A stretch of 64,000 bases of DNA from Salinibaculum sp. SYNS191 (lineage in GTDB: Archaea > Halobacteriota > Halobacteria > Halobacteriales > Haloarculaceae): contig NZ_CP147838.1 in NCBI RefSeq assembly GCF_037338445.1, positions 3,224,001-3,288,000 on the forward strand, in the 5' to 3' direction. The notes beneath the pieces were generated by a model. The model was given only the letters and a program-made list of their open reading frames with translations. It ran no database searches and was not told the origin of the DNA. The position numbers and the translations under genes are program-made. Of this stretch, positions 26,833 to 36,500 are shown piece by piece (the stretch's first letter is position 1; each line of letters starts with the position of its first letter).

Positions 26833-27381
26833 ATGCATTCAACCTCTAGGCGATCGGTGCTCAAGCAACTCGGTGTGGCAACAGTAGCACTTGCAGGCGT
26901 TGGGACTGGGACGGCCCAGGCCAGTCAGGATTCGGCCGACGCCCGCATCGAATTCAGCAAACAGACGCGTCGTCTGGACGTCGACGTACCGAGCGTGCTC
27001 ATCGCTCGCGCGGACCTGCCCGAGGGTGGCTTCATCATGGTACACGAGACGCCGGATTCGGGTGGCCATCACGCGAGTGTCCAAGGCGGTGATGATGTCT
27101 CTACCTCGAGTAACGGTGGTGACGGAGGACATTCGGGCTGCACTCACGAGATCTATGGCATCACGGGATACCTCGCCCCTGGCTCCTACGGCGGGGTGGC
27201 GCTTCCCCTGGAGACGGCCCCGGCGCCGGGCACGTACGAACTCGTCGCGATGCTCCACAGAGACGACGGTAACGAAACCTTCGATGGCTGTGCAAACGAC
27301 GGCCACTACAGCGCAGACGGCTCGCACGTCAAGGCTGTTGCTGACGTCCGGTTCATCTCCCCGACCGAGCGGTCGCGGTGA
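26833..27381 (+). CDS. Tat-exported surface protein, DUF7282-like
   Basis: The 182-residue protein has a twin-arginine signal (TSRRSVLKQLGVATVALAG, cleavage expected after ...TAQA near residue 30) and is exported folded. The mature domain (VDVPSVLIARADLPEGGFIM, then VHETPDSG; LAPGSYGGVALPL; GTYELVAMLHRDDGNETFDG) has the pattern of a haloarchaeal domain found repeatedly in surface proteins, where it forms a beta-sandwich. A Ser/Gly/His/Cys-rich insert near 78-98 is unusual. No membrane anchor or lipobox is visible, so it is probably released or bound to the envelope. The gene is monocistronic and starts about 15 bases after a weak A/T tract. Confidence 0.8.
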   Translation: MHSTSRRSVLKQLGVATVALAGVGTGTAQASQDSADARIEFSKQTRRLDVDVPSVLIARADLPEGGFIMVHETPDSGGHHASVQGGDDVSTSSNGGDGGHSGCTHEIYGITGYLAPGSYGGVALPLETAPAPGTYELVAMLHRDDGNETFDGCANDGHYSADGSHVKAVADVRFISPTERSR

Positions 27382-27554
27382 TCTCTTCCTCGCCGTAGAT
27401 GGGTAGGGCAGCGGATGAAGACGCAGCCAGGGTATCCTCTCCCAACAGCGATGCGGTAGTGACTCAGGTGTTGCCTGCTGCTGGAGAGGACTCCTCGTAC
27501 GGTCTCGCTGTTATTCGACAACTGCGCCTGCTGTTGTTCGCCGCCGGGAGTATT

Positions 27555-27635
27555 CTAGCCCCTTACTTTCCAGACGAGAAGTGTTGCAATCACGCTTACA
27601 GCCAGTACGACACCCGCAAGTTTCGCTTTTGACAT
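27555..27635 (-). CDS. 26-aa single-span membrane peptide
   Basis: The reverse strand from ATG 27635 encodes a 26-residue peptide: MSKAKLAG followed by one hydrophobic span (VVLAVSVIATLLVW) and a basic end, KVRG. It lies 121 bases after the stop of the GT2 gene on the same strand, so it may share that transcript. The basic N- and C-termini around a clean span support it weakly. Its size makes chance possible. Confidence 0.35.
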   Translation of the reverse strand: MSKAKLAGVVLAVSVIATLLVWKVRG

Positions 27636-27756
27636 GGTCGCTCAGAAAGTCGGCTACACTGAATATAAACTCCATCGGTCATTCTCTCCGGCTGAAAACA
27701 TACTGACCCTCGGTCTCGACGTGACTGCCTACGTTCTCCTGCGCTCTGGTGTAGGC

Positions 27757-28968
27757 TCACTCCACCATACTCAGGAAAAATGCAGAGAAGATTGTCTGCA
27801 TCCCGAGGACGATACCGGTGAAGGCTGCAATGGCCTGTACGGTAAATGCGGTCGTCACAGAGCCGCTCTGCAGCCAGGTTCCGAACAACCACGAGCCATA
27901 GCCGGCCCCGAGTCCGAAGAGCAACAGGCCGGCCGTTGCTCCTCGCTCGAGTGTGAGATTCTCGCCTATCCAGGCAGACACACCAGCGGAGGGCTTCTGG
28001 ATCGGGTCGCCAGCCACTGTCGAGAAGACACCCAGACTCACCGCCTGATACCCGACCATCACGAGCAAACTCCCCACGATCATGGAGTTCGCCCCGAGCA
28101 GTACGCCCTGAATCGGCATGTTCGTCAACGCGAACAGCATGACCACCAAGCCGAGCATCGAGAACCCGGCGCCCGGGATGGAGAAGATGTAGCCCGGGGC
28201 GTTGACGAGCATGAAGCGCACGTGACGCCAGCCGTCGCGGAAACTATTGAGTGTCTCTTCGCCTTTTCGCTCGTGATACGTAATCGGCACCTCCTCGATG
28301 TCCAGGTCGGAGGCCCCAGCCTCCATGATCATCTCGCTGGCGAATTCCATCCCGTCGGTCTTCAGGTTCATCGCCTCCAGTGCGTCGGCCGTGAACACCC
28401 GAAAGCCACTGTGGGCGTCACTGACGCCGGCATCGTAGAAGATATTCAGAAATCGCGTCAGCAGTGGATTCCCGATGTATTGATGCAACGGGGGCATCGC
28501 GCCGGGCTTGATCTCGCCCTCCAGGCGACTGCCCATCACCATGTCGGCGTTGGTCTCTTTGAGGTGCTCGAGCAGGCGCGGGATCTCCGAGAAGTCGTAG
28601 GTCGTATCGGCATCGCCCATGACGAGATACTCACCACGTGCCTGTTCGAACGCATAGCGATAGGCATAGCCGTAGCCAGTGTCATCAGGCTCGACGACGA
28701 TTGCCCCCTGCTCTTCGGCAATCTCCGGGGTGCGGTCCGTGGAGCTGTCGGCGACGATAATCTCGGTCGGCACCCGGAGTTCTTCGACGGCCTCCGTGAC
28801 CCAGTCCAGACACGTCCCAATGCCCTCCTCCTCGTTCATTGTGGGTATCACAACACTCAACACTGGTTCGACATCGGAGTCCTGCCCCACGAGATACGAC
28901 TCCGGCGTCCCGATGACACGAGACTCGCCAGTGGAAGTGACTGCTTGCCCCTGCTGGGAAGATACCAT
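27757..28968 (-). CDS. GT2 glycosyltransferase with C-terminal membrane domain
   Basis: The 403-residue protein has an N-terminal GT-A domain (LSVVIPTMNEEEGIG from residue 38) with the DAD metal-binding motif at 119-121 and a SGFRVF acceptor-side segment near 183. About four membrane spans occupy the C-terminal third. The layout is that of dolichol-phosphate-sugar synthases and polyprenyl-phosphate glycosyltransferases (DPM1-like), which charge a lipid with a sugar for N-glycosylation. The ATG at 28968 gives a 35-residue polar lead before the domain. It is divergent from the pseudokinase gene. An opposite-strand frame of 451 codons is a shadow without motifs. Confidence 0.9.
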   Translation of the reverse strand: MVSSQQGQAVTSTGESRVIGTPESYLVGQDSDVEPVLSVVIPTMNEEEGIGTCLDWVTEAVEELRVPTEIIVADSSTDRTPEIAEEQGAIVVEPDDTGYGYAYRYAFEQARGEYLVMGDADTTYDFSEIPRLLEHLKETNADMVMGSRLEGEIKPGAMPPLHQYIGNPLLTRFLNIFYDAGVSDAHSGFRVFTADALEAMNLKTDGMEFASEMIMEAGASDLDIEEVPITYHERKGEETLNSFRDGWRHVRFMLVNAPGYIFSIPGAGFSMLGLVVMLFALTNMPIQGVLLGANSMIVGSLLVMVGYQAVSLGVFSTVAGDPIQKPSAGVSAWIGENLTLERGATAGLLLFGLGAGYGSWLFGTWLQSGSVTTAFTVQAIAAFTGIVLGMQTIFSAFFLSMVE

Positions 28969-29332
28969 CTGGTTAGTAATCGTGAATGATGTTTAGCGAG
29001 TACTTGTAATTTGCTACTTAGTTGAATACTACCTGATTTGTCACTTAGCGCCTCTTTCAGTGGTGCCTGCGGACGAAATCGTGTTGCAAGCTGTGGGTGT
29101 GGGTATTTCACATGCGCCGGAGGTGTTGTGTGTTCACGTCACTATTCGGTGTCACCTCCCAGTCGGACTTGCTTCTTCCAGATGTGAGAAACCCGAATAC
29201 ACAAGTAGAACCACTAGGTACCTGAAGACGTGCGACAGGTAAGTCGGAGAGACAGTTCAGCACTGCAATCAGTCGCAGAAGGTCTTCGGTGTGTCCCTTC
29301 AGGATTCGAGCCGTCTCTGACTGCCTGTTTCG

Positions 29333-30751
29333 ATGACTACTGACATGGACCGAGAGACAGATGCGACGTTGCCGTCGTCGCTCGTCGGTGCAACAGCGCC
29401 GCCGCCCTGCAGGCCACCGCTCGAGATTATCGAACGCAACGGCGAGTGGCGACTCAGAGAGTACGCACGCAGGGCAGGTGCGGGGAGAGAATTCTCGACA
29501 CACCGGACGCGCATGGATGCGATGCGCGCAGGCGAAGATAGGATGAACGAGGACCGCCATCCCTGTCTGTTGCGCTGGGACGACGAGGACGTCGTCGGCG
29601 ACATCTACTGGAACACGCTCTTCGAGTCGGTGCACGTCACCTACAGCGAGTTTCTGACCGCGTGGGTGGTGATACCTGGTGATGGGCATTACGTCTTCCA
29701 GGCCAGCGAGGACCTCTCGGAGGCCTGTGAGTACGGCAAGGCCATCCAGCGCCAGTACGATTTCAAGGAATTGGAGGTCCTGACCGTCGATGGGGGCGTC
29801 CGCGATGTCCGCGAGCATCGATTCCTTCGCCACTCAATTGCTGCCTCTGGCGTCCGCTTCAAGCGCCAGCGGTTGACCGGAACGCCCCAGCCAGCACATG
29901 ACGAGGCTGATTCGGAAGCGTCGGTGAGCAACGACGTCGCCGCGGCCATGCCGACGAGTACGCTCATGGCGGCCATTCCCGACCTCTCGCAGTTGGAAGA
30001 AGACGATATCTCGGGGCCCGTCTACGCCTACGATGCAACGTGGACGGACGACGAGCACGCACGGATTGCCCTGTTGGACCCCGACCGCGTCGGCGAGCGC
30101 GCAGCGGTCAAACAGTTTACCAACATCGTCGAGGACTGGCGCGAGCTTGCTGATCATCCCTGTGTGACGACCATCTTCGAGGTTGGGCCGAGTCCCGCTG
30201 TCTGGGTGGCGTATCGTTCTGCGAGCGGGTCGGCCAGGGCGCTCCAGCCAAGACTTTCACTGGACGAACGCCTGCAGGTCCTCGCTGATGTTGGCGAGGC
30301 AGTCGAGACGGCGCGTCAGGCGGACGTGACGCGCACTGCAATCGAACCCTCGCGGGTTCGAATCGACATGCAAGCCGAGACGGCGCGCGCCTCGCTGGCC
30401 GGTTGGGGTATCGAAGACGCGGTCCGGTCGGTGCTCGAGGACTATCAACCCCGAGTCACCCCATTCAGCGCACCGGAGCAACTTGACGAGGGCCGTGTCC
30501 TTTCGACGACACCCGTCTATCAACTGGGCGCGTTCGCATACTGGCTGCTGACGGGGAGTGAGCCGTTTTCGGACTCGGCGTACGTCGAGCGAGCCATCCG
30601 GGACGGGACGCTCACCGATGCGAGCCACGCTGAGATGGTGCCTCCCGCTGTCGACGACGTTCTGGCCCGTGCCCTGACTACCGACCCAGCAGACCGCTAT
30701 ACGCAGCCGACAACGTTGACGCGAGAACTCGCTGCTGCGCTCCAGCCGTAA
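29333..30751 (+). CDS. degenerate protein-kinase-like protein
   Basis: The 472-residue protein has an N-terminal haloarchaeal domain of about 190 residues (LEIIERNGEWRLREYARR; PCLLRWDDEDVVGDIYWNTL). A linker and a region resembling bacterial/archaeal Ser/Thr kinases from about 225 follow. The ATP-binding Lys is plausible in AAVKQF (near 257). The catalytic-loop HRD/HGD is replaced by TRTAIEPSRVRID (near 333), and the DFG position reads LAGWGIED (near 353). Later kinase segments are present: TPFSAPEQL, YQLGAFAYWLLTGSEPF and RALTTDPADRYTQP. It is therefore probably a pseudokinase that binds a partner or nucleotide rather than phosphorylating. ATG 29345 in the same frame is an alternative start. 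Confidence 0.8.
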   Translation: MTTDMDRETDATLPSSLVGATAPPPCRPPLEIIERNGEWRLREYARRAGAGREFSTHRTRMDAMRAGEDRMNEDRHPCLLRWDDEDVVGDIYWNTLFESVHVTYSEFLTAWVVIPGDGHYVFQASEDLSEACEYGKAIQRQYDFKELEVLTVDGGVRDVREHRFLRHSIAASGVRFKRQRLTGTPQPAHDEADSEASVSNDVAAAMPTSTLMAAIPDLSQLEEDDISGPVYAYDATWTDDEHARIALLDPDRVGERAAVKQFTNIVEDWRELADHPCVTTIFEVGPSPAVWVAYRSASGSARALQPRLSLDERLQVLADVGEAVETARQADVTRTAIEPSRVRIDMQAETARASLAGWGIEDAVRSVLEDYQPRVTPFSAPEQLDEGRVLSTTPVYQLGAFAYWLLTGSEPFSDSAYVERAIRDGTLTDASHAEMVPPAVDDVLARALTTDPADRYTQPTTLTRELAAALQP

Positions 30752-30914
30752 TTTCTCGGGTGGAATTACCCCCTCTTCCGCTGTGATCGTCGGTCTGTTA
30801 CGGTCACGTCGCTGGTGTTCACTCCCGTCCAGAGCGCTCACTCTCTCTTGACTGTCGTGAACGATACAGCCCGGCTACTGATACAGCAGTAAGTGCGTAA
30901 CACTGGCGCCTACC
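30752..30914. other. short spacer
   Basis: Nothing recognised between the convergent pseudokinase and zinc-ribbon genes. Confidence 0.5.
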
Positions 30915-31067
30915 TCAGTCATCTGCGGTGGGGCTTGCCTGTGACTGGATGGGTGACCCACCGCACTCGACACAGGCGAAACCGTCGTCGACGGTCTGGA
31001 CAACGGGCGCGTTGCAGTCGATACATTTCAGTTGCGCCTGCCGGGCTCGCCGAGGATACCGACTCAT
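30915..31067 (-). CDS. 50-aa zinc-ribbon micro-protein
   Basis: The 50-residue protein has a basic N-terminus (MSRYPRRARQAQLK) and two Cys pairs, CIDC and CVEC, 18 residues apart, with VVQTVDDGFA between them. The pattern matches the four-Cys zinc-finger micro-proteins widespread in haloarchaea, several of which affect growth or biofilm formation in Haloferax. The ATG at 31067 sits at the start of the basic segment; a longer frame upstream is not credible. A TATA-like run lies beyond (around 31080-31090). Confidence 0.7.
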   Translation of the reverse strand: MSRYPRRARQAQLKCIDCNAPVVQTVDDGFACVECGGSPIQSQASPTADD

Positions 31068-31250
31068 GACTGCTACTTTTAATGTAGATACTATAATACT
31101 TCCGGCTGAATCCACTGTGATTCGTGGATTTTGAGCGCTTCAGTTTGGGTAAATGTCTCTCCTCGAGCGAGCGGCTGGTCCGCTGAGAATGTCCTCACAA
31201 TTCTCTCACTTTCAGATCAGGACTATAACTGTCTGCCTGGTAGTGGTGAT

Positions 31251-31367
31251 TCACTCGGTGACTGCCGATCCACACTCCATGCACCGGTTGTCCTGATGCG
31301 GGACTGTCTTGACGATCTTCGTCTCCCGGTCACAGTGTGGACAGTAGTCTTCTTTCGTTGCAACCAT
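31251..31367 (-). CDS. 38-aa zinc-finger micro-protein
   Basis: The reverse strand from ATG 31367 encodes MVATKEDYCPHCDRETKIVK, then TVPHQDNR and CMECGSAVTE. Two CxxC pairs separated by 17 residues and almost nothing else form a minimal treble-clef or zinc-ribbon candidate of 38 residues. It lies about 180 bases upstream of the other zinc micro-protein on the same strand. The clean Cys spacing makes a chance frame unlikely, though no start signal is visible. Confidence 0.6.
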   Translation of the reverse strand: MVATKEDYCPHCDRETKIVKTVPHQDNRCMECGSAVTE

Positions 31368-31746
31368 TCGCCACTCACCCCTCCCTCACGAGTGAGAACG
31401 TGGCTCTTTGCTCAGGACTCAACGGCGTTCGTAGTATTTTCCCCATCGTGATGCACCCTTTCCTGGCACACAAATTCGATACGCTAGCTCCCTTCTTAAA
31501 ACCTTCACTACTAATAACATTTCTGGCCGTCATCTGCGAGACGCACACTCTCGACTTACCAGGTCGGCCCGGACAGGGACACACGGTGGGGAGGTTTCTC
31601 CTGTCTCCTTTCGTCCGTCTCTTTCATTTTTTGTCGTCGACCCCCGCTCTGATTAAGATGTACTCGGAGTCGCAGACTCGATAGAGCAAGGATCCATCGC
31701 GAAGCCAGAAGCTATTTACTCATCGTTTGGGGAGAGTACGACAACA
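31368..31746. other. spacer with promoter of the PGF-CTERM gene
   Basis: No gene is recognised. An A/T-rich GCTATTTACTCATC (31709-31722) about 30 bases before the GTG at 31747 could be its TATA box. Confidence 0.4.
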
Positions 31747-33021
31747 GTGAGACGCACGCATGTGGCGGTCGGTTTGACGATTCTTGCGCTCACCGTGGCA
31801 ACTGCTGGCCTCATCTTTACTGCCAGTGCTGCCAGTGAGTATTCGCTCGGCTCTTCTAGCGACGTTGACGTCCCGGAACGGACCGTCGAGTTCGAAGGCG
31901 ATAGCTACACTGTCTCGGCAATTTCTCGCGTGCAGGCAGGAACGACGCTGTCTGTGGACGCCACGGCTCCGAGTGCCACGCAGTACAAGGTGCACCTCTA
32001 CAATGCGGACCGACAGATCGTCGATTCGAAACAACTCACGGGCGATGGGACGGTTGCCTTCGAGACGAGCTATCTCGACCCGGGGAGTTATACACTCGTC
32101 CTGGAAGCTGACGGCATCTTTCAGACCGTCTTGCCAGTGATTGTACCCGCCTACACAGCAAGCGTTGACGCCCCGGCGACAGTCAAGACGGGAGAGTCAC
32201 TCTCTCTTTCGACGACGGTCAGTGAACTGGTAAGTGGGGAATCAATCGACGCTATCGAAGTGGTTCTCGCCACCAGTGACACTGACCGCCGAGTTGATGT
32301 CGGGACGACCAGCACTGGCACGCATGATGTCTCTCTCTCGACAGCCGATCTTTCGACCGGAGAGTATCGCCTCTACGTTGCCGTCCGCGGAACAGACACC
32401 GTCGAGGGCAACCGAGAACTCCTCGGCCTGAGCGATTCCCACTCGGTTACGATCGAGCCGACTGCAACGGCGACGCCGACTGCCAGCCCCACTCCAACGG
32501 CGACCGCAACGCCAACCTCGACGCCGACTGCCACTCCCACGCCAACGGTGACAGCCACTCCGACGGAGACTTCGGATGGTGGCTCCGAGAGCGGATCTGG
32601 TCCCGGAGGAAGTGTGCCAGGGGGGAGTTCTGACGACGAGCCCACACCGACCCCGACTCCGACGACCGCAGTTTCTACAGCAACGCCAACCCCGTCTCCG
32701 ACGACGACTCCCACTCCCACGTCTTCAACGATGACACCACCCACGTCGCCGACGCCCACGGTGACACCGACCTCACCTCACTCACCAACACCACCTTCGA
32801 GTGTGGCTGCAACCCCAACTCAGACAGCGACATCGCAACCGACGGCAAGCAAGACGACAGTGACGCCTACCACTGATGGGGTCCTCCAGCCGAACCGAAC
32901 GCTCTCGAATGACACTCGGTCCCCAACACCCCCGGGAACGACTGGACCGGGATTCGGACTGGTTGGTGGGCTTCTGGCACTTCTCATCTCAATTACAATT
33001 TTTCGCTGGCAGTCTATGTGA
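31747..33021 (+). CDS. PGF-CTERM surface protein with Thr-Pro stalk
   Basis: The 424-residue secreted protein has an N-terminal Sec signal (HVAVGLTILALTVATAGLIF) and two beta-sandwich-like domains (about 40-140 and 140-235). A Thr/Pro/Ser stalk runs from residue 236 to about 395, interrupted by a Gly/Ser patch. The C-terminal tail reads GPGFGLVGGLLALLISITIF followed by basic RW. This tripartite PGF motif, span and basic end is the archaeosortase A signal: the tail is removed and the protein is lipid-anchored at the surface. The start is the GTG at 31747, directly before the signal peptide. The stalk is likely O-glycosylated. Confidence 0.85.
   Translation: MRRTHVAVGLTILALTVATAGLIFTASAASEYSLGSSSDVDVPERTVEFEGDSYTVSAISRVQAGTTLSVDATAPSATQYKVHLYNADRQIVDSKQLTGDGTVAFETSYLDPGSYTLVLEADGIFQTVLPVIVPAYTASVDAPATVKTGESLSLSTTVSELVSGESIDAIEVVLATSDTDRRVDVGTTSTGTHDVSLSTADLSTGEYRLYVAVRGTDTVEGNRELLGLSDSHSVTIEPTATATPTASPTPTATATPTSTPTATPTPTVTATPTETSDGGSESGSGPGGSVPGGSSDDEPTPTPTPTTAVSTATPTPSPTTTPTPTSSTMTPPTSPTPTVTPTSPHSPTPPSSVAATPTQTATSQPTASKTTVTPTTDGVLQPNRTLSNDTRSPTPPGTTGPGFGLVGGLLALLISITIFRWQSM
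32457..32815 (+). repeat. Thr-Pro repeat stalk of the PGF-CTERM protein
   Basis: About 120 codons of TPT/TAT/TPS repeats with a Gly/Ser/Asp interruption near 32575-32640. It behaves like the stalks at 20146 and 46822 and produces spurious Val-Gly frames on the reverse strand. Confidence 0.85.
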
Positions 33022-33597
33022 CTAAGACATTCAATATATGACAATTTCTGCCAACGTGATTTTTGTCTCGAAGAGATTCCTGACGGCGCCTCTGGTGTGC
33101 TAGCCAGTCATCGTTCAGTGGCCCGAATTTGTATCTCAGAGTTTCAACCTGATTTCACTGACTCCGTGTCATGACACGGCAGGAGAAACACTTTTTATCT
33201 AGGGGTCAGTTACCGACAATTGTCTATAGAGATAGATGTTTCTCGGAGTGCGAAGCCCCCGCCTAAACCGGGGCAGGGAGGGCGGTCCAGGGAGCCCTGT
33301 GGGCAGCCTGGGCTCTTTCCATGCATCTCGGCACTCGCAGACGTGGACACGCGAACAACTTACCGGTAGTTGGACGTGTCCCACAGCAGTCATTCCACTG
33401 GATTCCAACTCGCGATGGGATGGCTGGCCGAATGGATGTGTGAAGCTGGACCGACCGTGTACTGTCGACCCTTCATCCTCTCTCCCGGCTTGCCTTGGCG
33501 GGCGGGTCGCCGCTGCGGCTTGGGCAGAGTCGCACGCGACTCGATATCATCGTCTCTCGGGCTAACCACGACGAGAAACTCAGGACCACCGATACCA
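33022..33597. other. long leader region before the giant surface gene
   Basis: The stretch contains no supportable gene. A TATA-like TTTTTATCTA lies at 33191-33200, nearly 400 bases before the ATG at 33598. An IS-end-like hairpin is at 33250-33272. The frame continuous with the giant gene back to 33370 has no signal-peptide character, so it is treated as leader. A long 5' untranslated region or an inserted fragment are both possible. Confidence 0.4.
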
Positions 33598-36500
33598 ATG
33601 ACACGCAAAACCCACCAATTCCAGGCCGTCCTCATGACGGCGATGATCGTGTTGTCAGTGTTCGCAGCGAGCGGAGTGACCTTCTCGACGGCTGTGACAG
33701 CGCAGTCTGGGAGCAGTGCCGATTCGACACCTCCTGCTCCATATGTAAATATAAATGACCAGCCATATACTCCGACGACAGAGACAACCCTAATAATCCC
33801 GTATAATGCGACGGGTAACGTTAGCGACCCGAGTCACATCTCGGTTGGTATCTATAACGAGCATGGCAATCGGGTTCTTTCGAATACATCGCTTCAGAAC
33901 TTCAAAGGCAATGCAACTCTCACTGTTCCCGACGACGCTTTCGACGGTGACGAGAACGTTGAAGTTCGTCTCGCGAATGTAACGAACGGTACCTTCCAGT
34001 ATGATATCGATTCCGATACCGCAACTCTCGATGGGACTGTCAATGTCAGCGGTACCATCAAGACGGCCGACGGTACTTCGGCGGTCAATGATACCATCGT
34101 CTGGCGGGACCCTGGACGTGACCGAGTCACGACAACGACCAACAAAACGGGGGCCTTCTCTGCTGAGCTCACCAGGAACACGTCCTACGGGCTCACGTAT
34201 CGTCAAAACAGTTCTACTGCAGTGACGCCGTTCCCGAAAGATGGATCGGTTGACTTTGCGGACCTCGGGGTGTTCTCGTTCGGGACGGATGTGAACGGGT
34301 TTTCGGAGACTGTCCCAGTCGGACACAATCTCACGGTAACTGTTGAAAATAGCAGTGGCACTCCGCTTGAGAACGCGACCGTGGAAATACGGACTCGACT
34401 AAAGATTGACGGCGATACTATCTATCCGAGTTTCAGAACGACAACGAATGCCACCGGTGAGGCAGTTCTCGCCGGGAGCGACGGCGCTGGTATTGAAGTG
34501 AATGGAACAAACTCGCTCAACGTGGCGCCCCCGCCCGGTACTGACTACTCCAGCTATGGTGAACTCAAGACGATTACCGCAGACAGGGATCTGACTGTTA
34601 CGCTGGAATCCACAATCAAAGTCAGTGGGTATATTCACGAGGCTGATGGCACACCAGCAGCGAACGATACGCTGGAATGGCGTGGACGGAGCGTGAATGA
34701 CTTTACAGAAGCCACGACAAATGCGAGTGGTGGATTTTCGGCGCGACTGAGAAAAGGTGCCTCCTACGAGTTTGGGTATGCCCAGAACAGTCCGGAGGCA
34801 GCAGTCCCGTTCCCGAAGGACAATTCGACTGACCTTTCGGTTCTCGATGTCGTCTCCTACGATTCGGATACCACGCTCAACAAGACTGTCCCAGTCGGGC
34901 ACAATCTAACCGTAACGGTCCTGAACGCAAGCGGTTCGCCTGTCGAGAATGCGTCTGTCCGGTTCGTGGACTTCTTCGACGTTCCAAACACAGATCAAGA
35001 TGCATACTACGGTCGGCAAACGACAACGAACGTCAACGGATCGGCTGTGATTCAGGGGAGTGATGGACCAGGTCTCGAGGTCAATGGTATGACTGATCTC
35101 GATGTCGACCCCCCAGAGGGGAGTGGTCTCTCCGAGAATTATACTCGCCTGACGGTGACTGGGGATGACCACGTCAATATCACGCTTCTCCCGACAGTCA
35201 CGGTCAGTGGATATATTCACGAGGCTGATGGCACCCCAGCAGCGAATGACAGACTCCGCTTCAACGGGCGCGAAGGACAGGACGACGAATTTGTCACGAC
35301 GAACGCAAGCGGGGGTTACTCCGAAGAGCTGGCACAGAATGCGGAATACGGGCTCTCGTATTTCCAGAACGGGTCTGATTTCCAGGATACAGACACAACG
35401 TATCCCGCCGATGGCTCGGTTGACGGCATTGCCCTTGGGACCGTCTCCTACAGCGGAGAGACGATCCAAAACCGAACCGTCGATACCGGCCACAATCTCA
35501 CGGTTGAGGTCGTCGACCAGGACGGCAACCCTGTCAACGATGCTCTGGTTCACGTCTCGAGCGAGTACAACGTTTCGAATACCGACGATAACGTCTATGC
35601 GACCATGCAGGGCCGGACGAATACCTCCGGGGACCTGGTTGATGCCGACAGTGGCGAACCTGGCTTCGAGGTTAATGGCACTGTTTTCGTCGACGTTGAC
35701 TCACCGACCGGGAGTGATCTCTCCGGAAACGGGACGAAAATTACCGTTAATAAGGACGAGCACGTCACGGTGACGCTGCCCTCGACCGTTACAGTCAGTG
35801 GGCATATCTACGAGGCGGATAGTAGTCCTTCGGCTGAAGATCTGATATGGTTTAGCGGTCGTAACGTCGATGATGATCAGTACATCGAAACGAACGCGAG
35901 CGGTGGCTTTTCAACCACTCTTCGAAAAGATACTGACTACAGATTCAGCTACTATCAGGACTGGAACACAAACCCTCGGTTCCCGACCGACGGAACAGCT
36001 GACCTCTACACGTTCGGTGTCGTTTCCTATGGCTCCGATACGACGCTGAACCAGACTATCCCGAGTGCCTATGACGTCTCTGCAACCGTGCAGGATCCGG
36101 TGGGCAACCCCATTGAGAATGCTTCCGTCAGAATCGCGCACATCGTCGATATTACCGGGACTGAACGAGATGCGATAGCAGGAGTTTACGGCGCCTCAAC
36201 GAATGCTACTGGGTATTACCCTGATCAGCGGGACAACAAGTCGGCCGTTGAACTCACTGGCTCTGCCGAAATCGAAATCACACCGCCTGATGGAACGAAT
36301 CTTTCGGGTGCCTACAGGCAATTTACCGTCGACAACGACACGCACCTCACCCTGACACTGCAGTCGACCGTCACAGTCAGTGGAACCCTCACTGAAGCTG
36401 ACGGTGACCTGGCAGCGAACGATACGATCGTCTGGAAAGGGCGCGATGTCGACGATTTCACCCTGAACGAGACGAACGCCAACGGTGAGTTCTCCGTGGA

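Noticed and set aside
27634..28989. A 451-codon frame opposite the GT2 gene
   Set aside because: The reverse strand has all GT2 motifs, and the forward frame is His/Arg-rich without any family pattern.
30340..30365. GGGTTCGAATCG, like a tRNA T-arm
   Set aside because: It lies within the pseudokinase coding frame (EPSRVRID), and no acceptor or anticodon stems can be formed around it.
32373..32759. Val-Gly repeat protein on the reverse strand (and a similar one near 19895-20464)
   Set aside because: It is the complement of the Thr-Pro stalk codons.
33370..33597. Extension of the giant protein upstream of ATG 33598
   Set aside because: The extra 76 residues have no signal peptide, while a clear Sec signal begins just after 33598.
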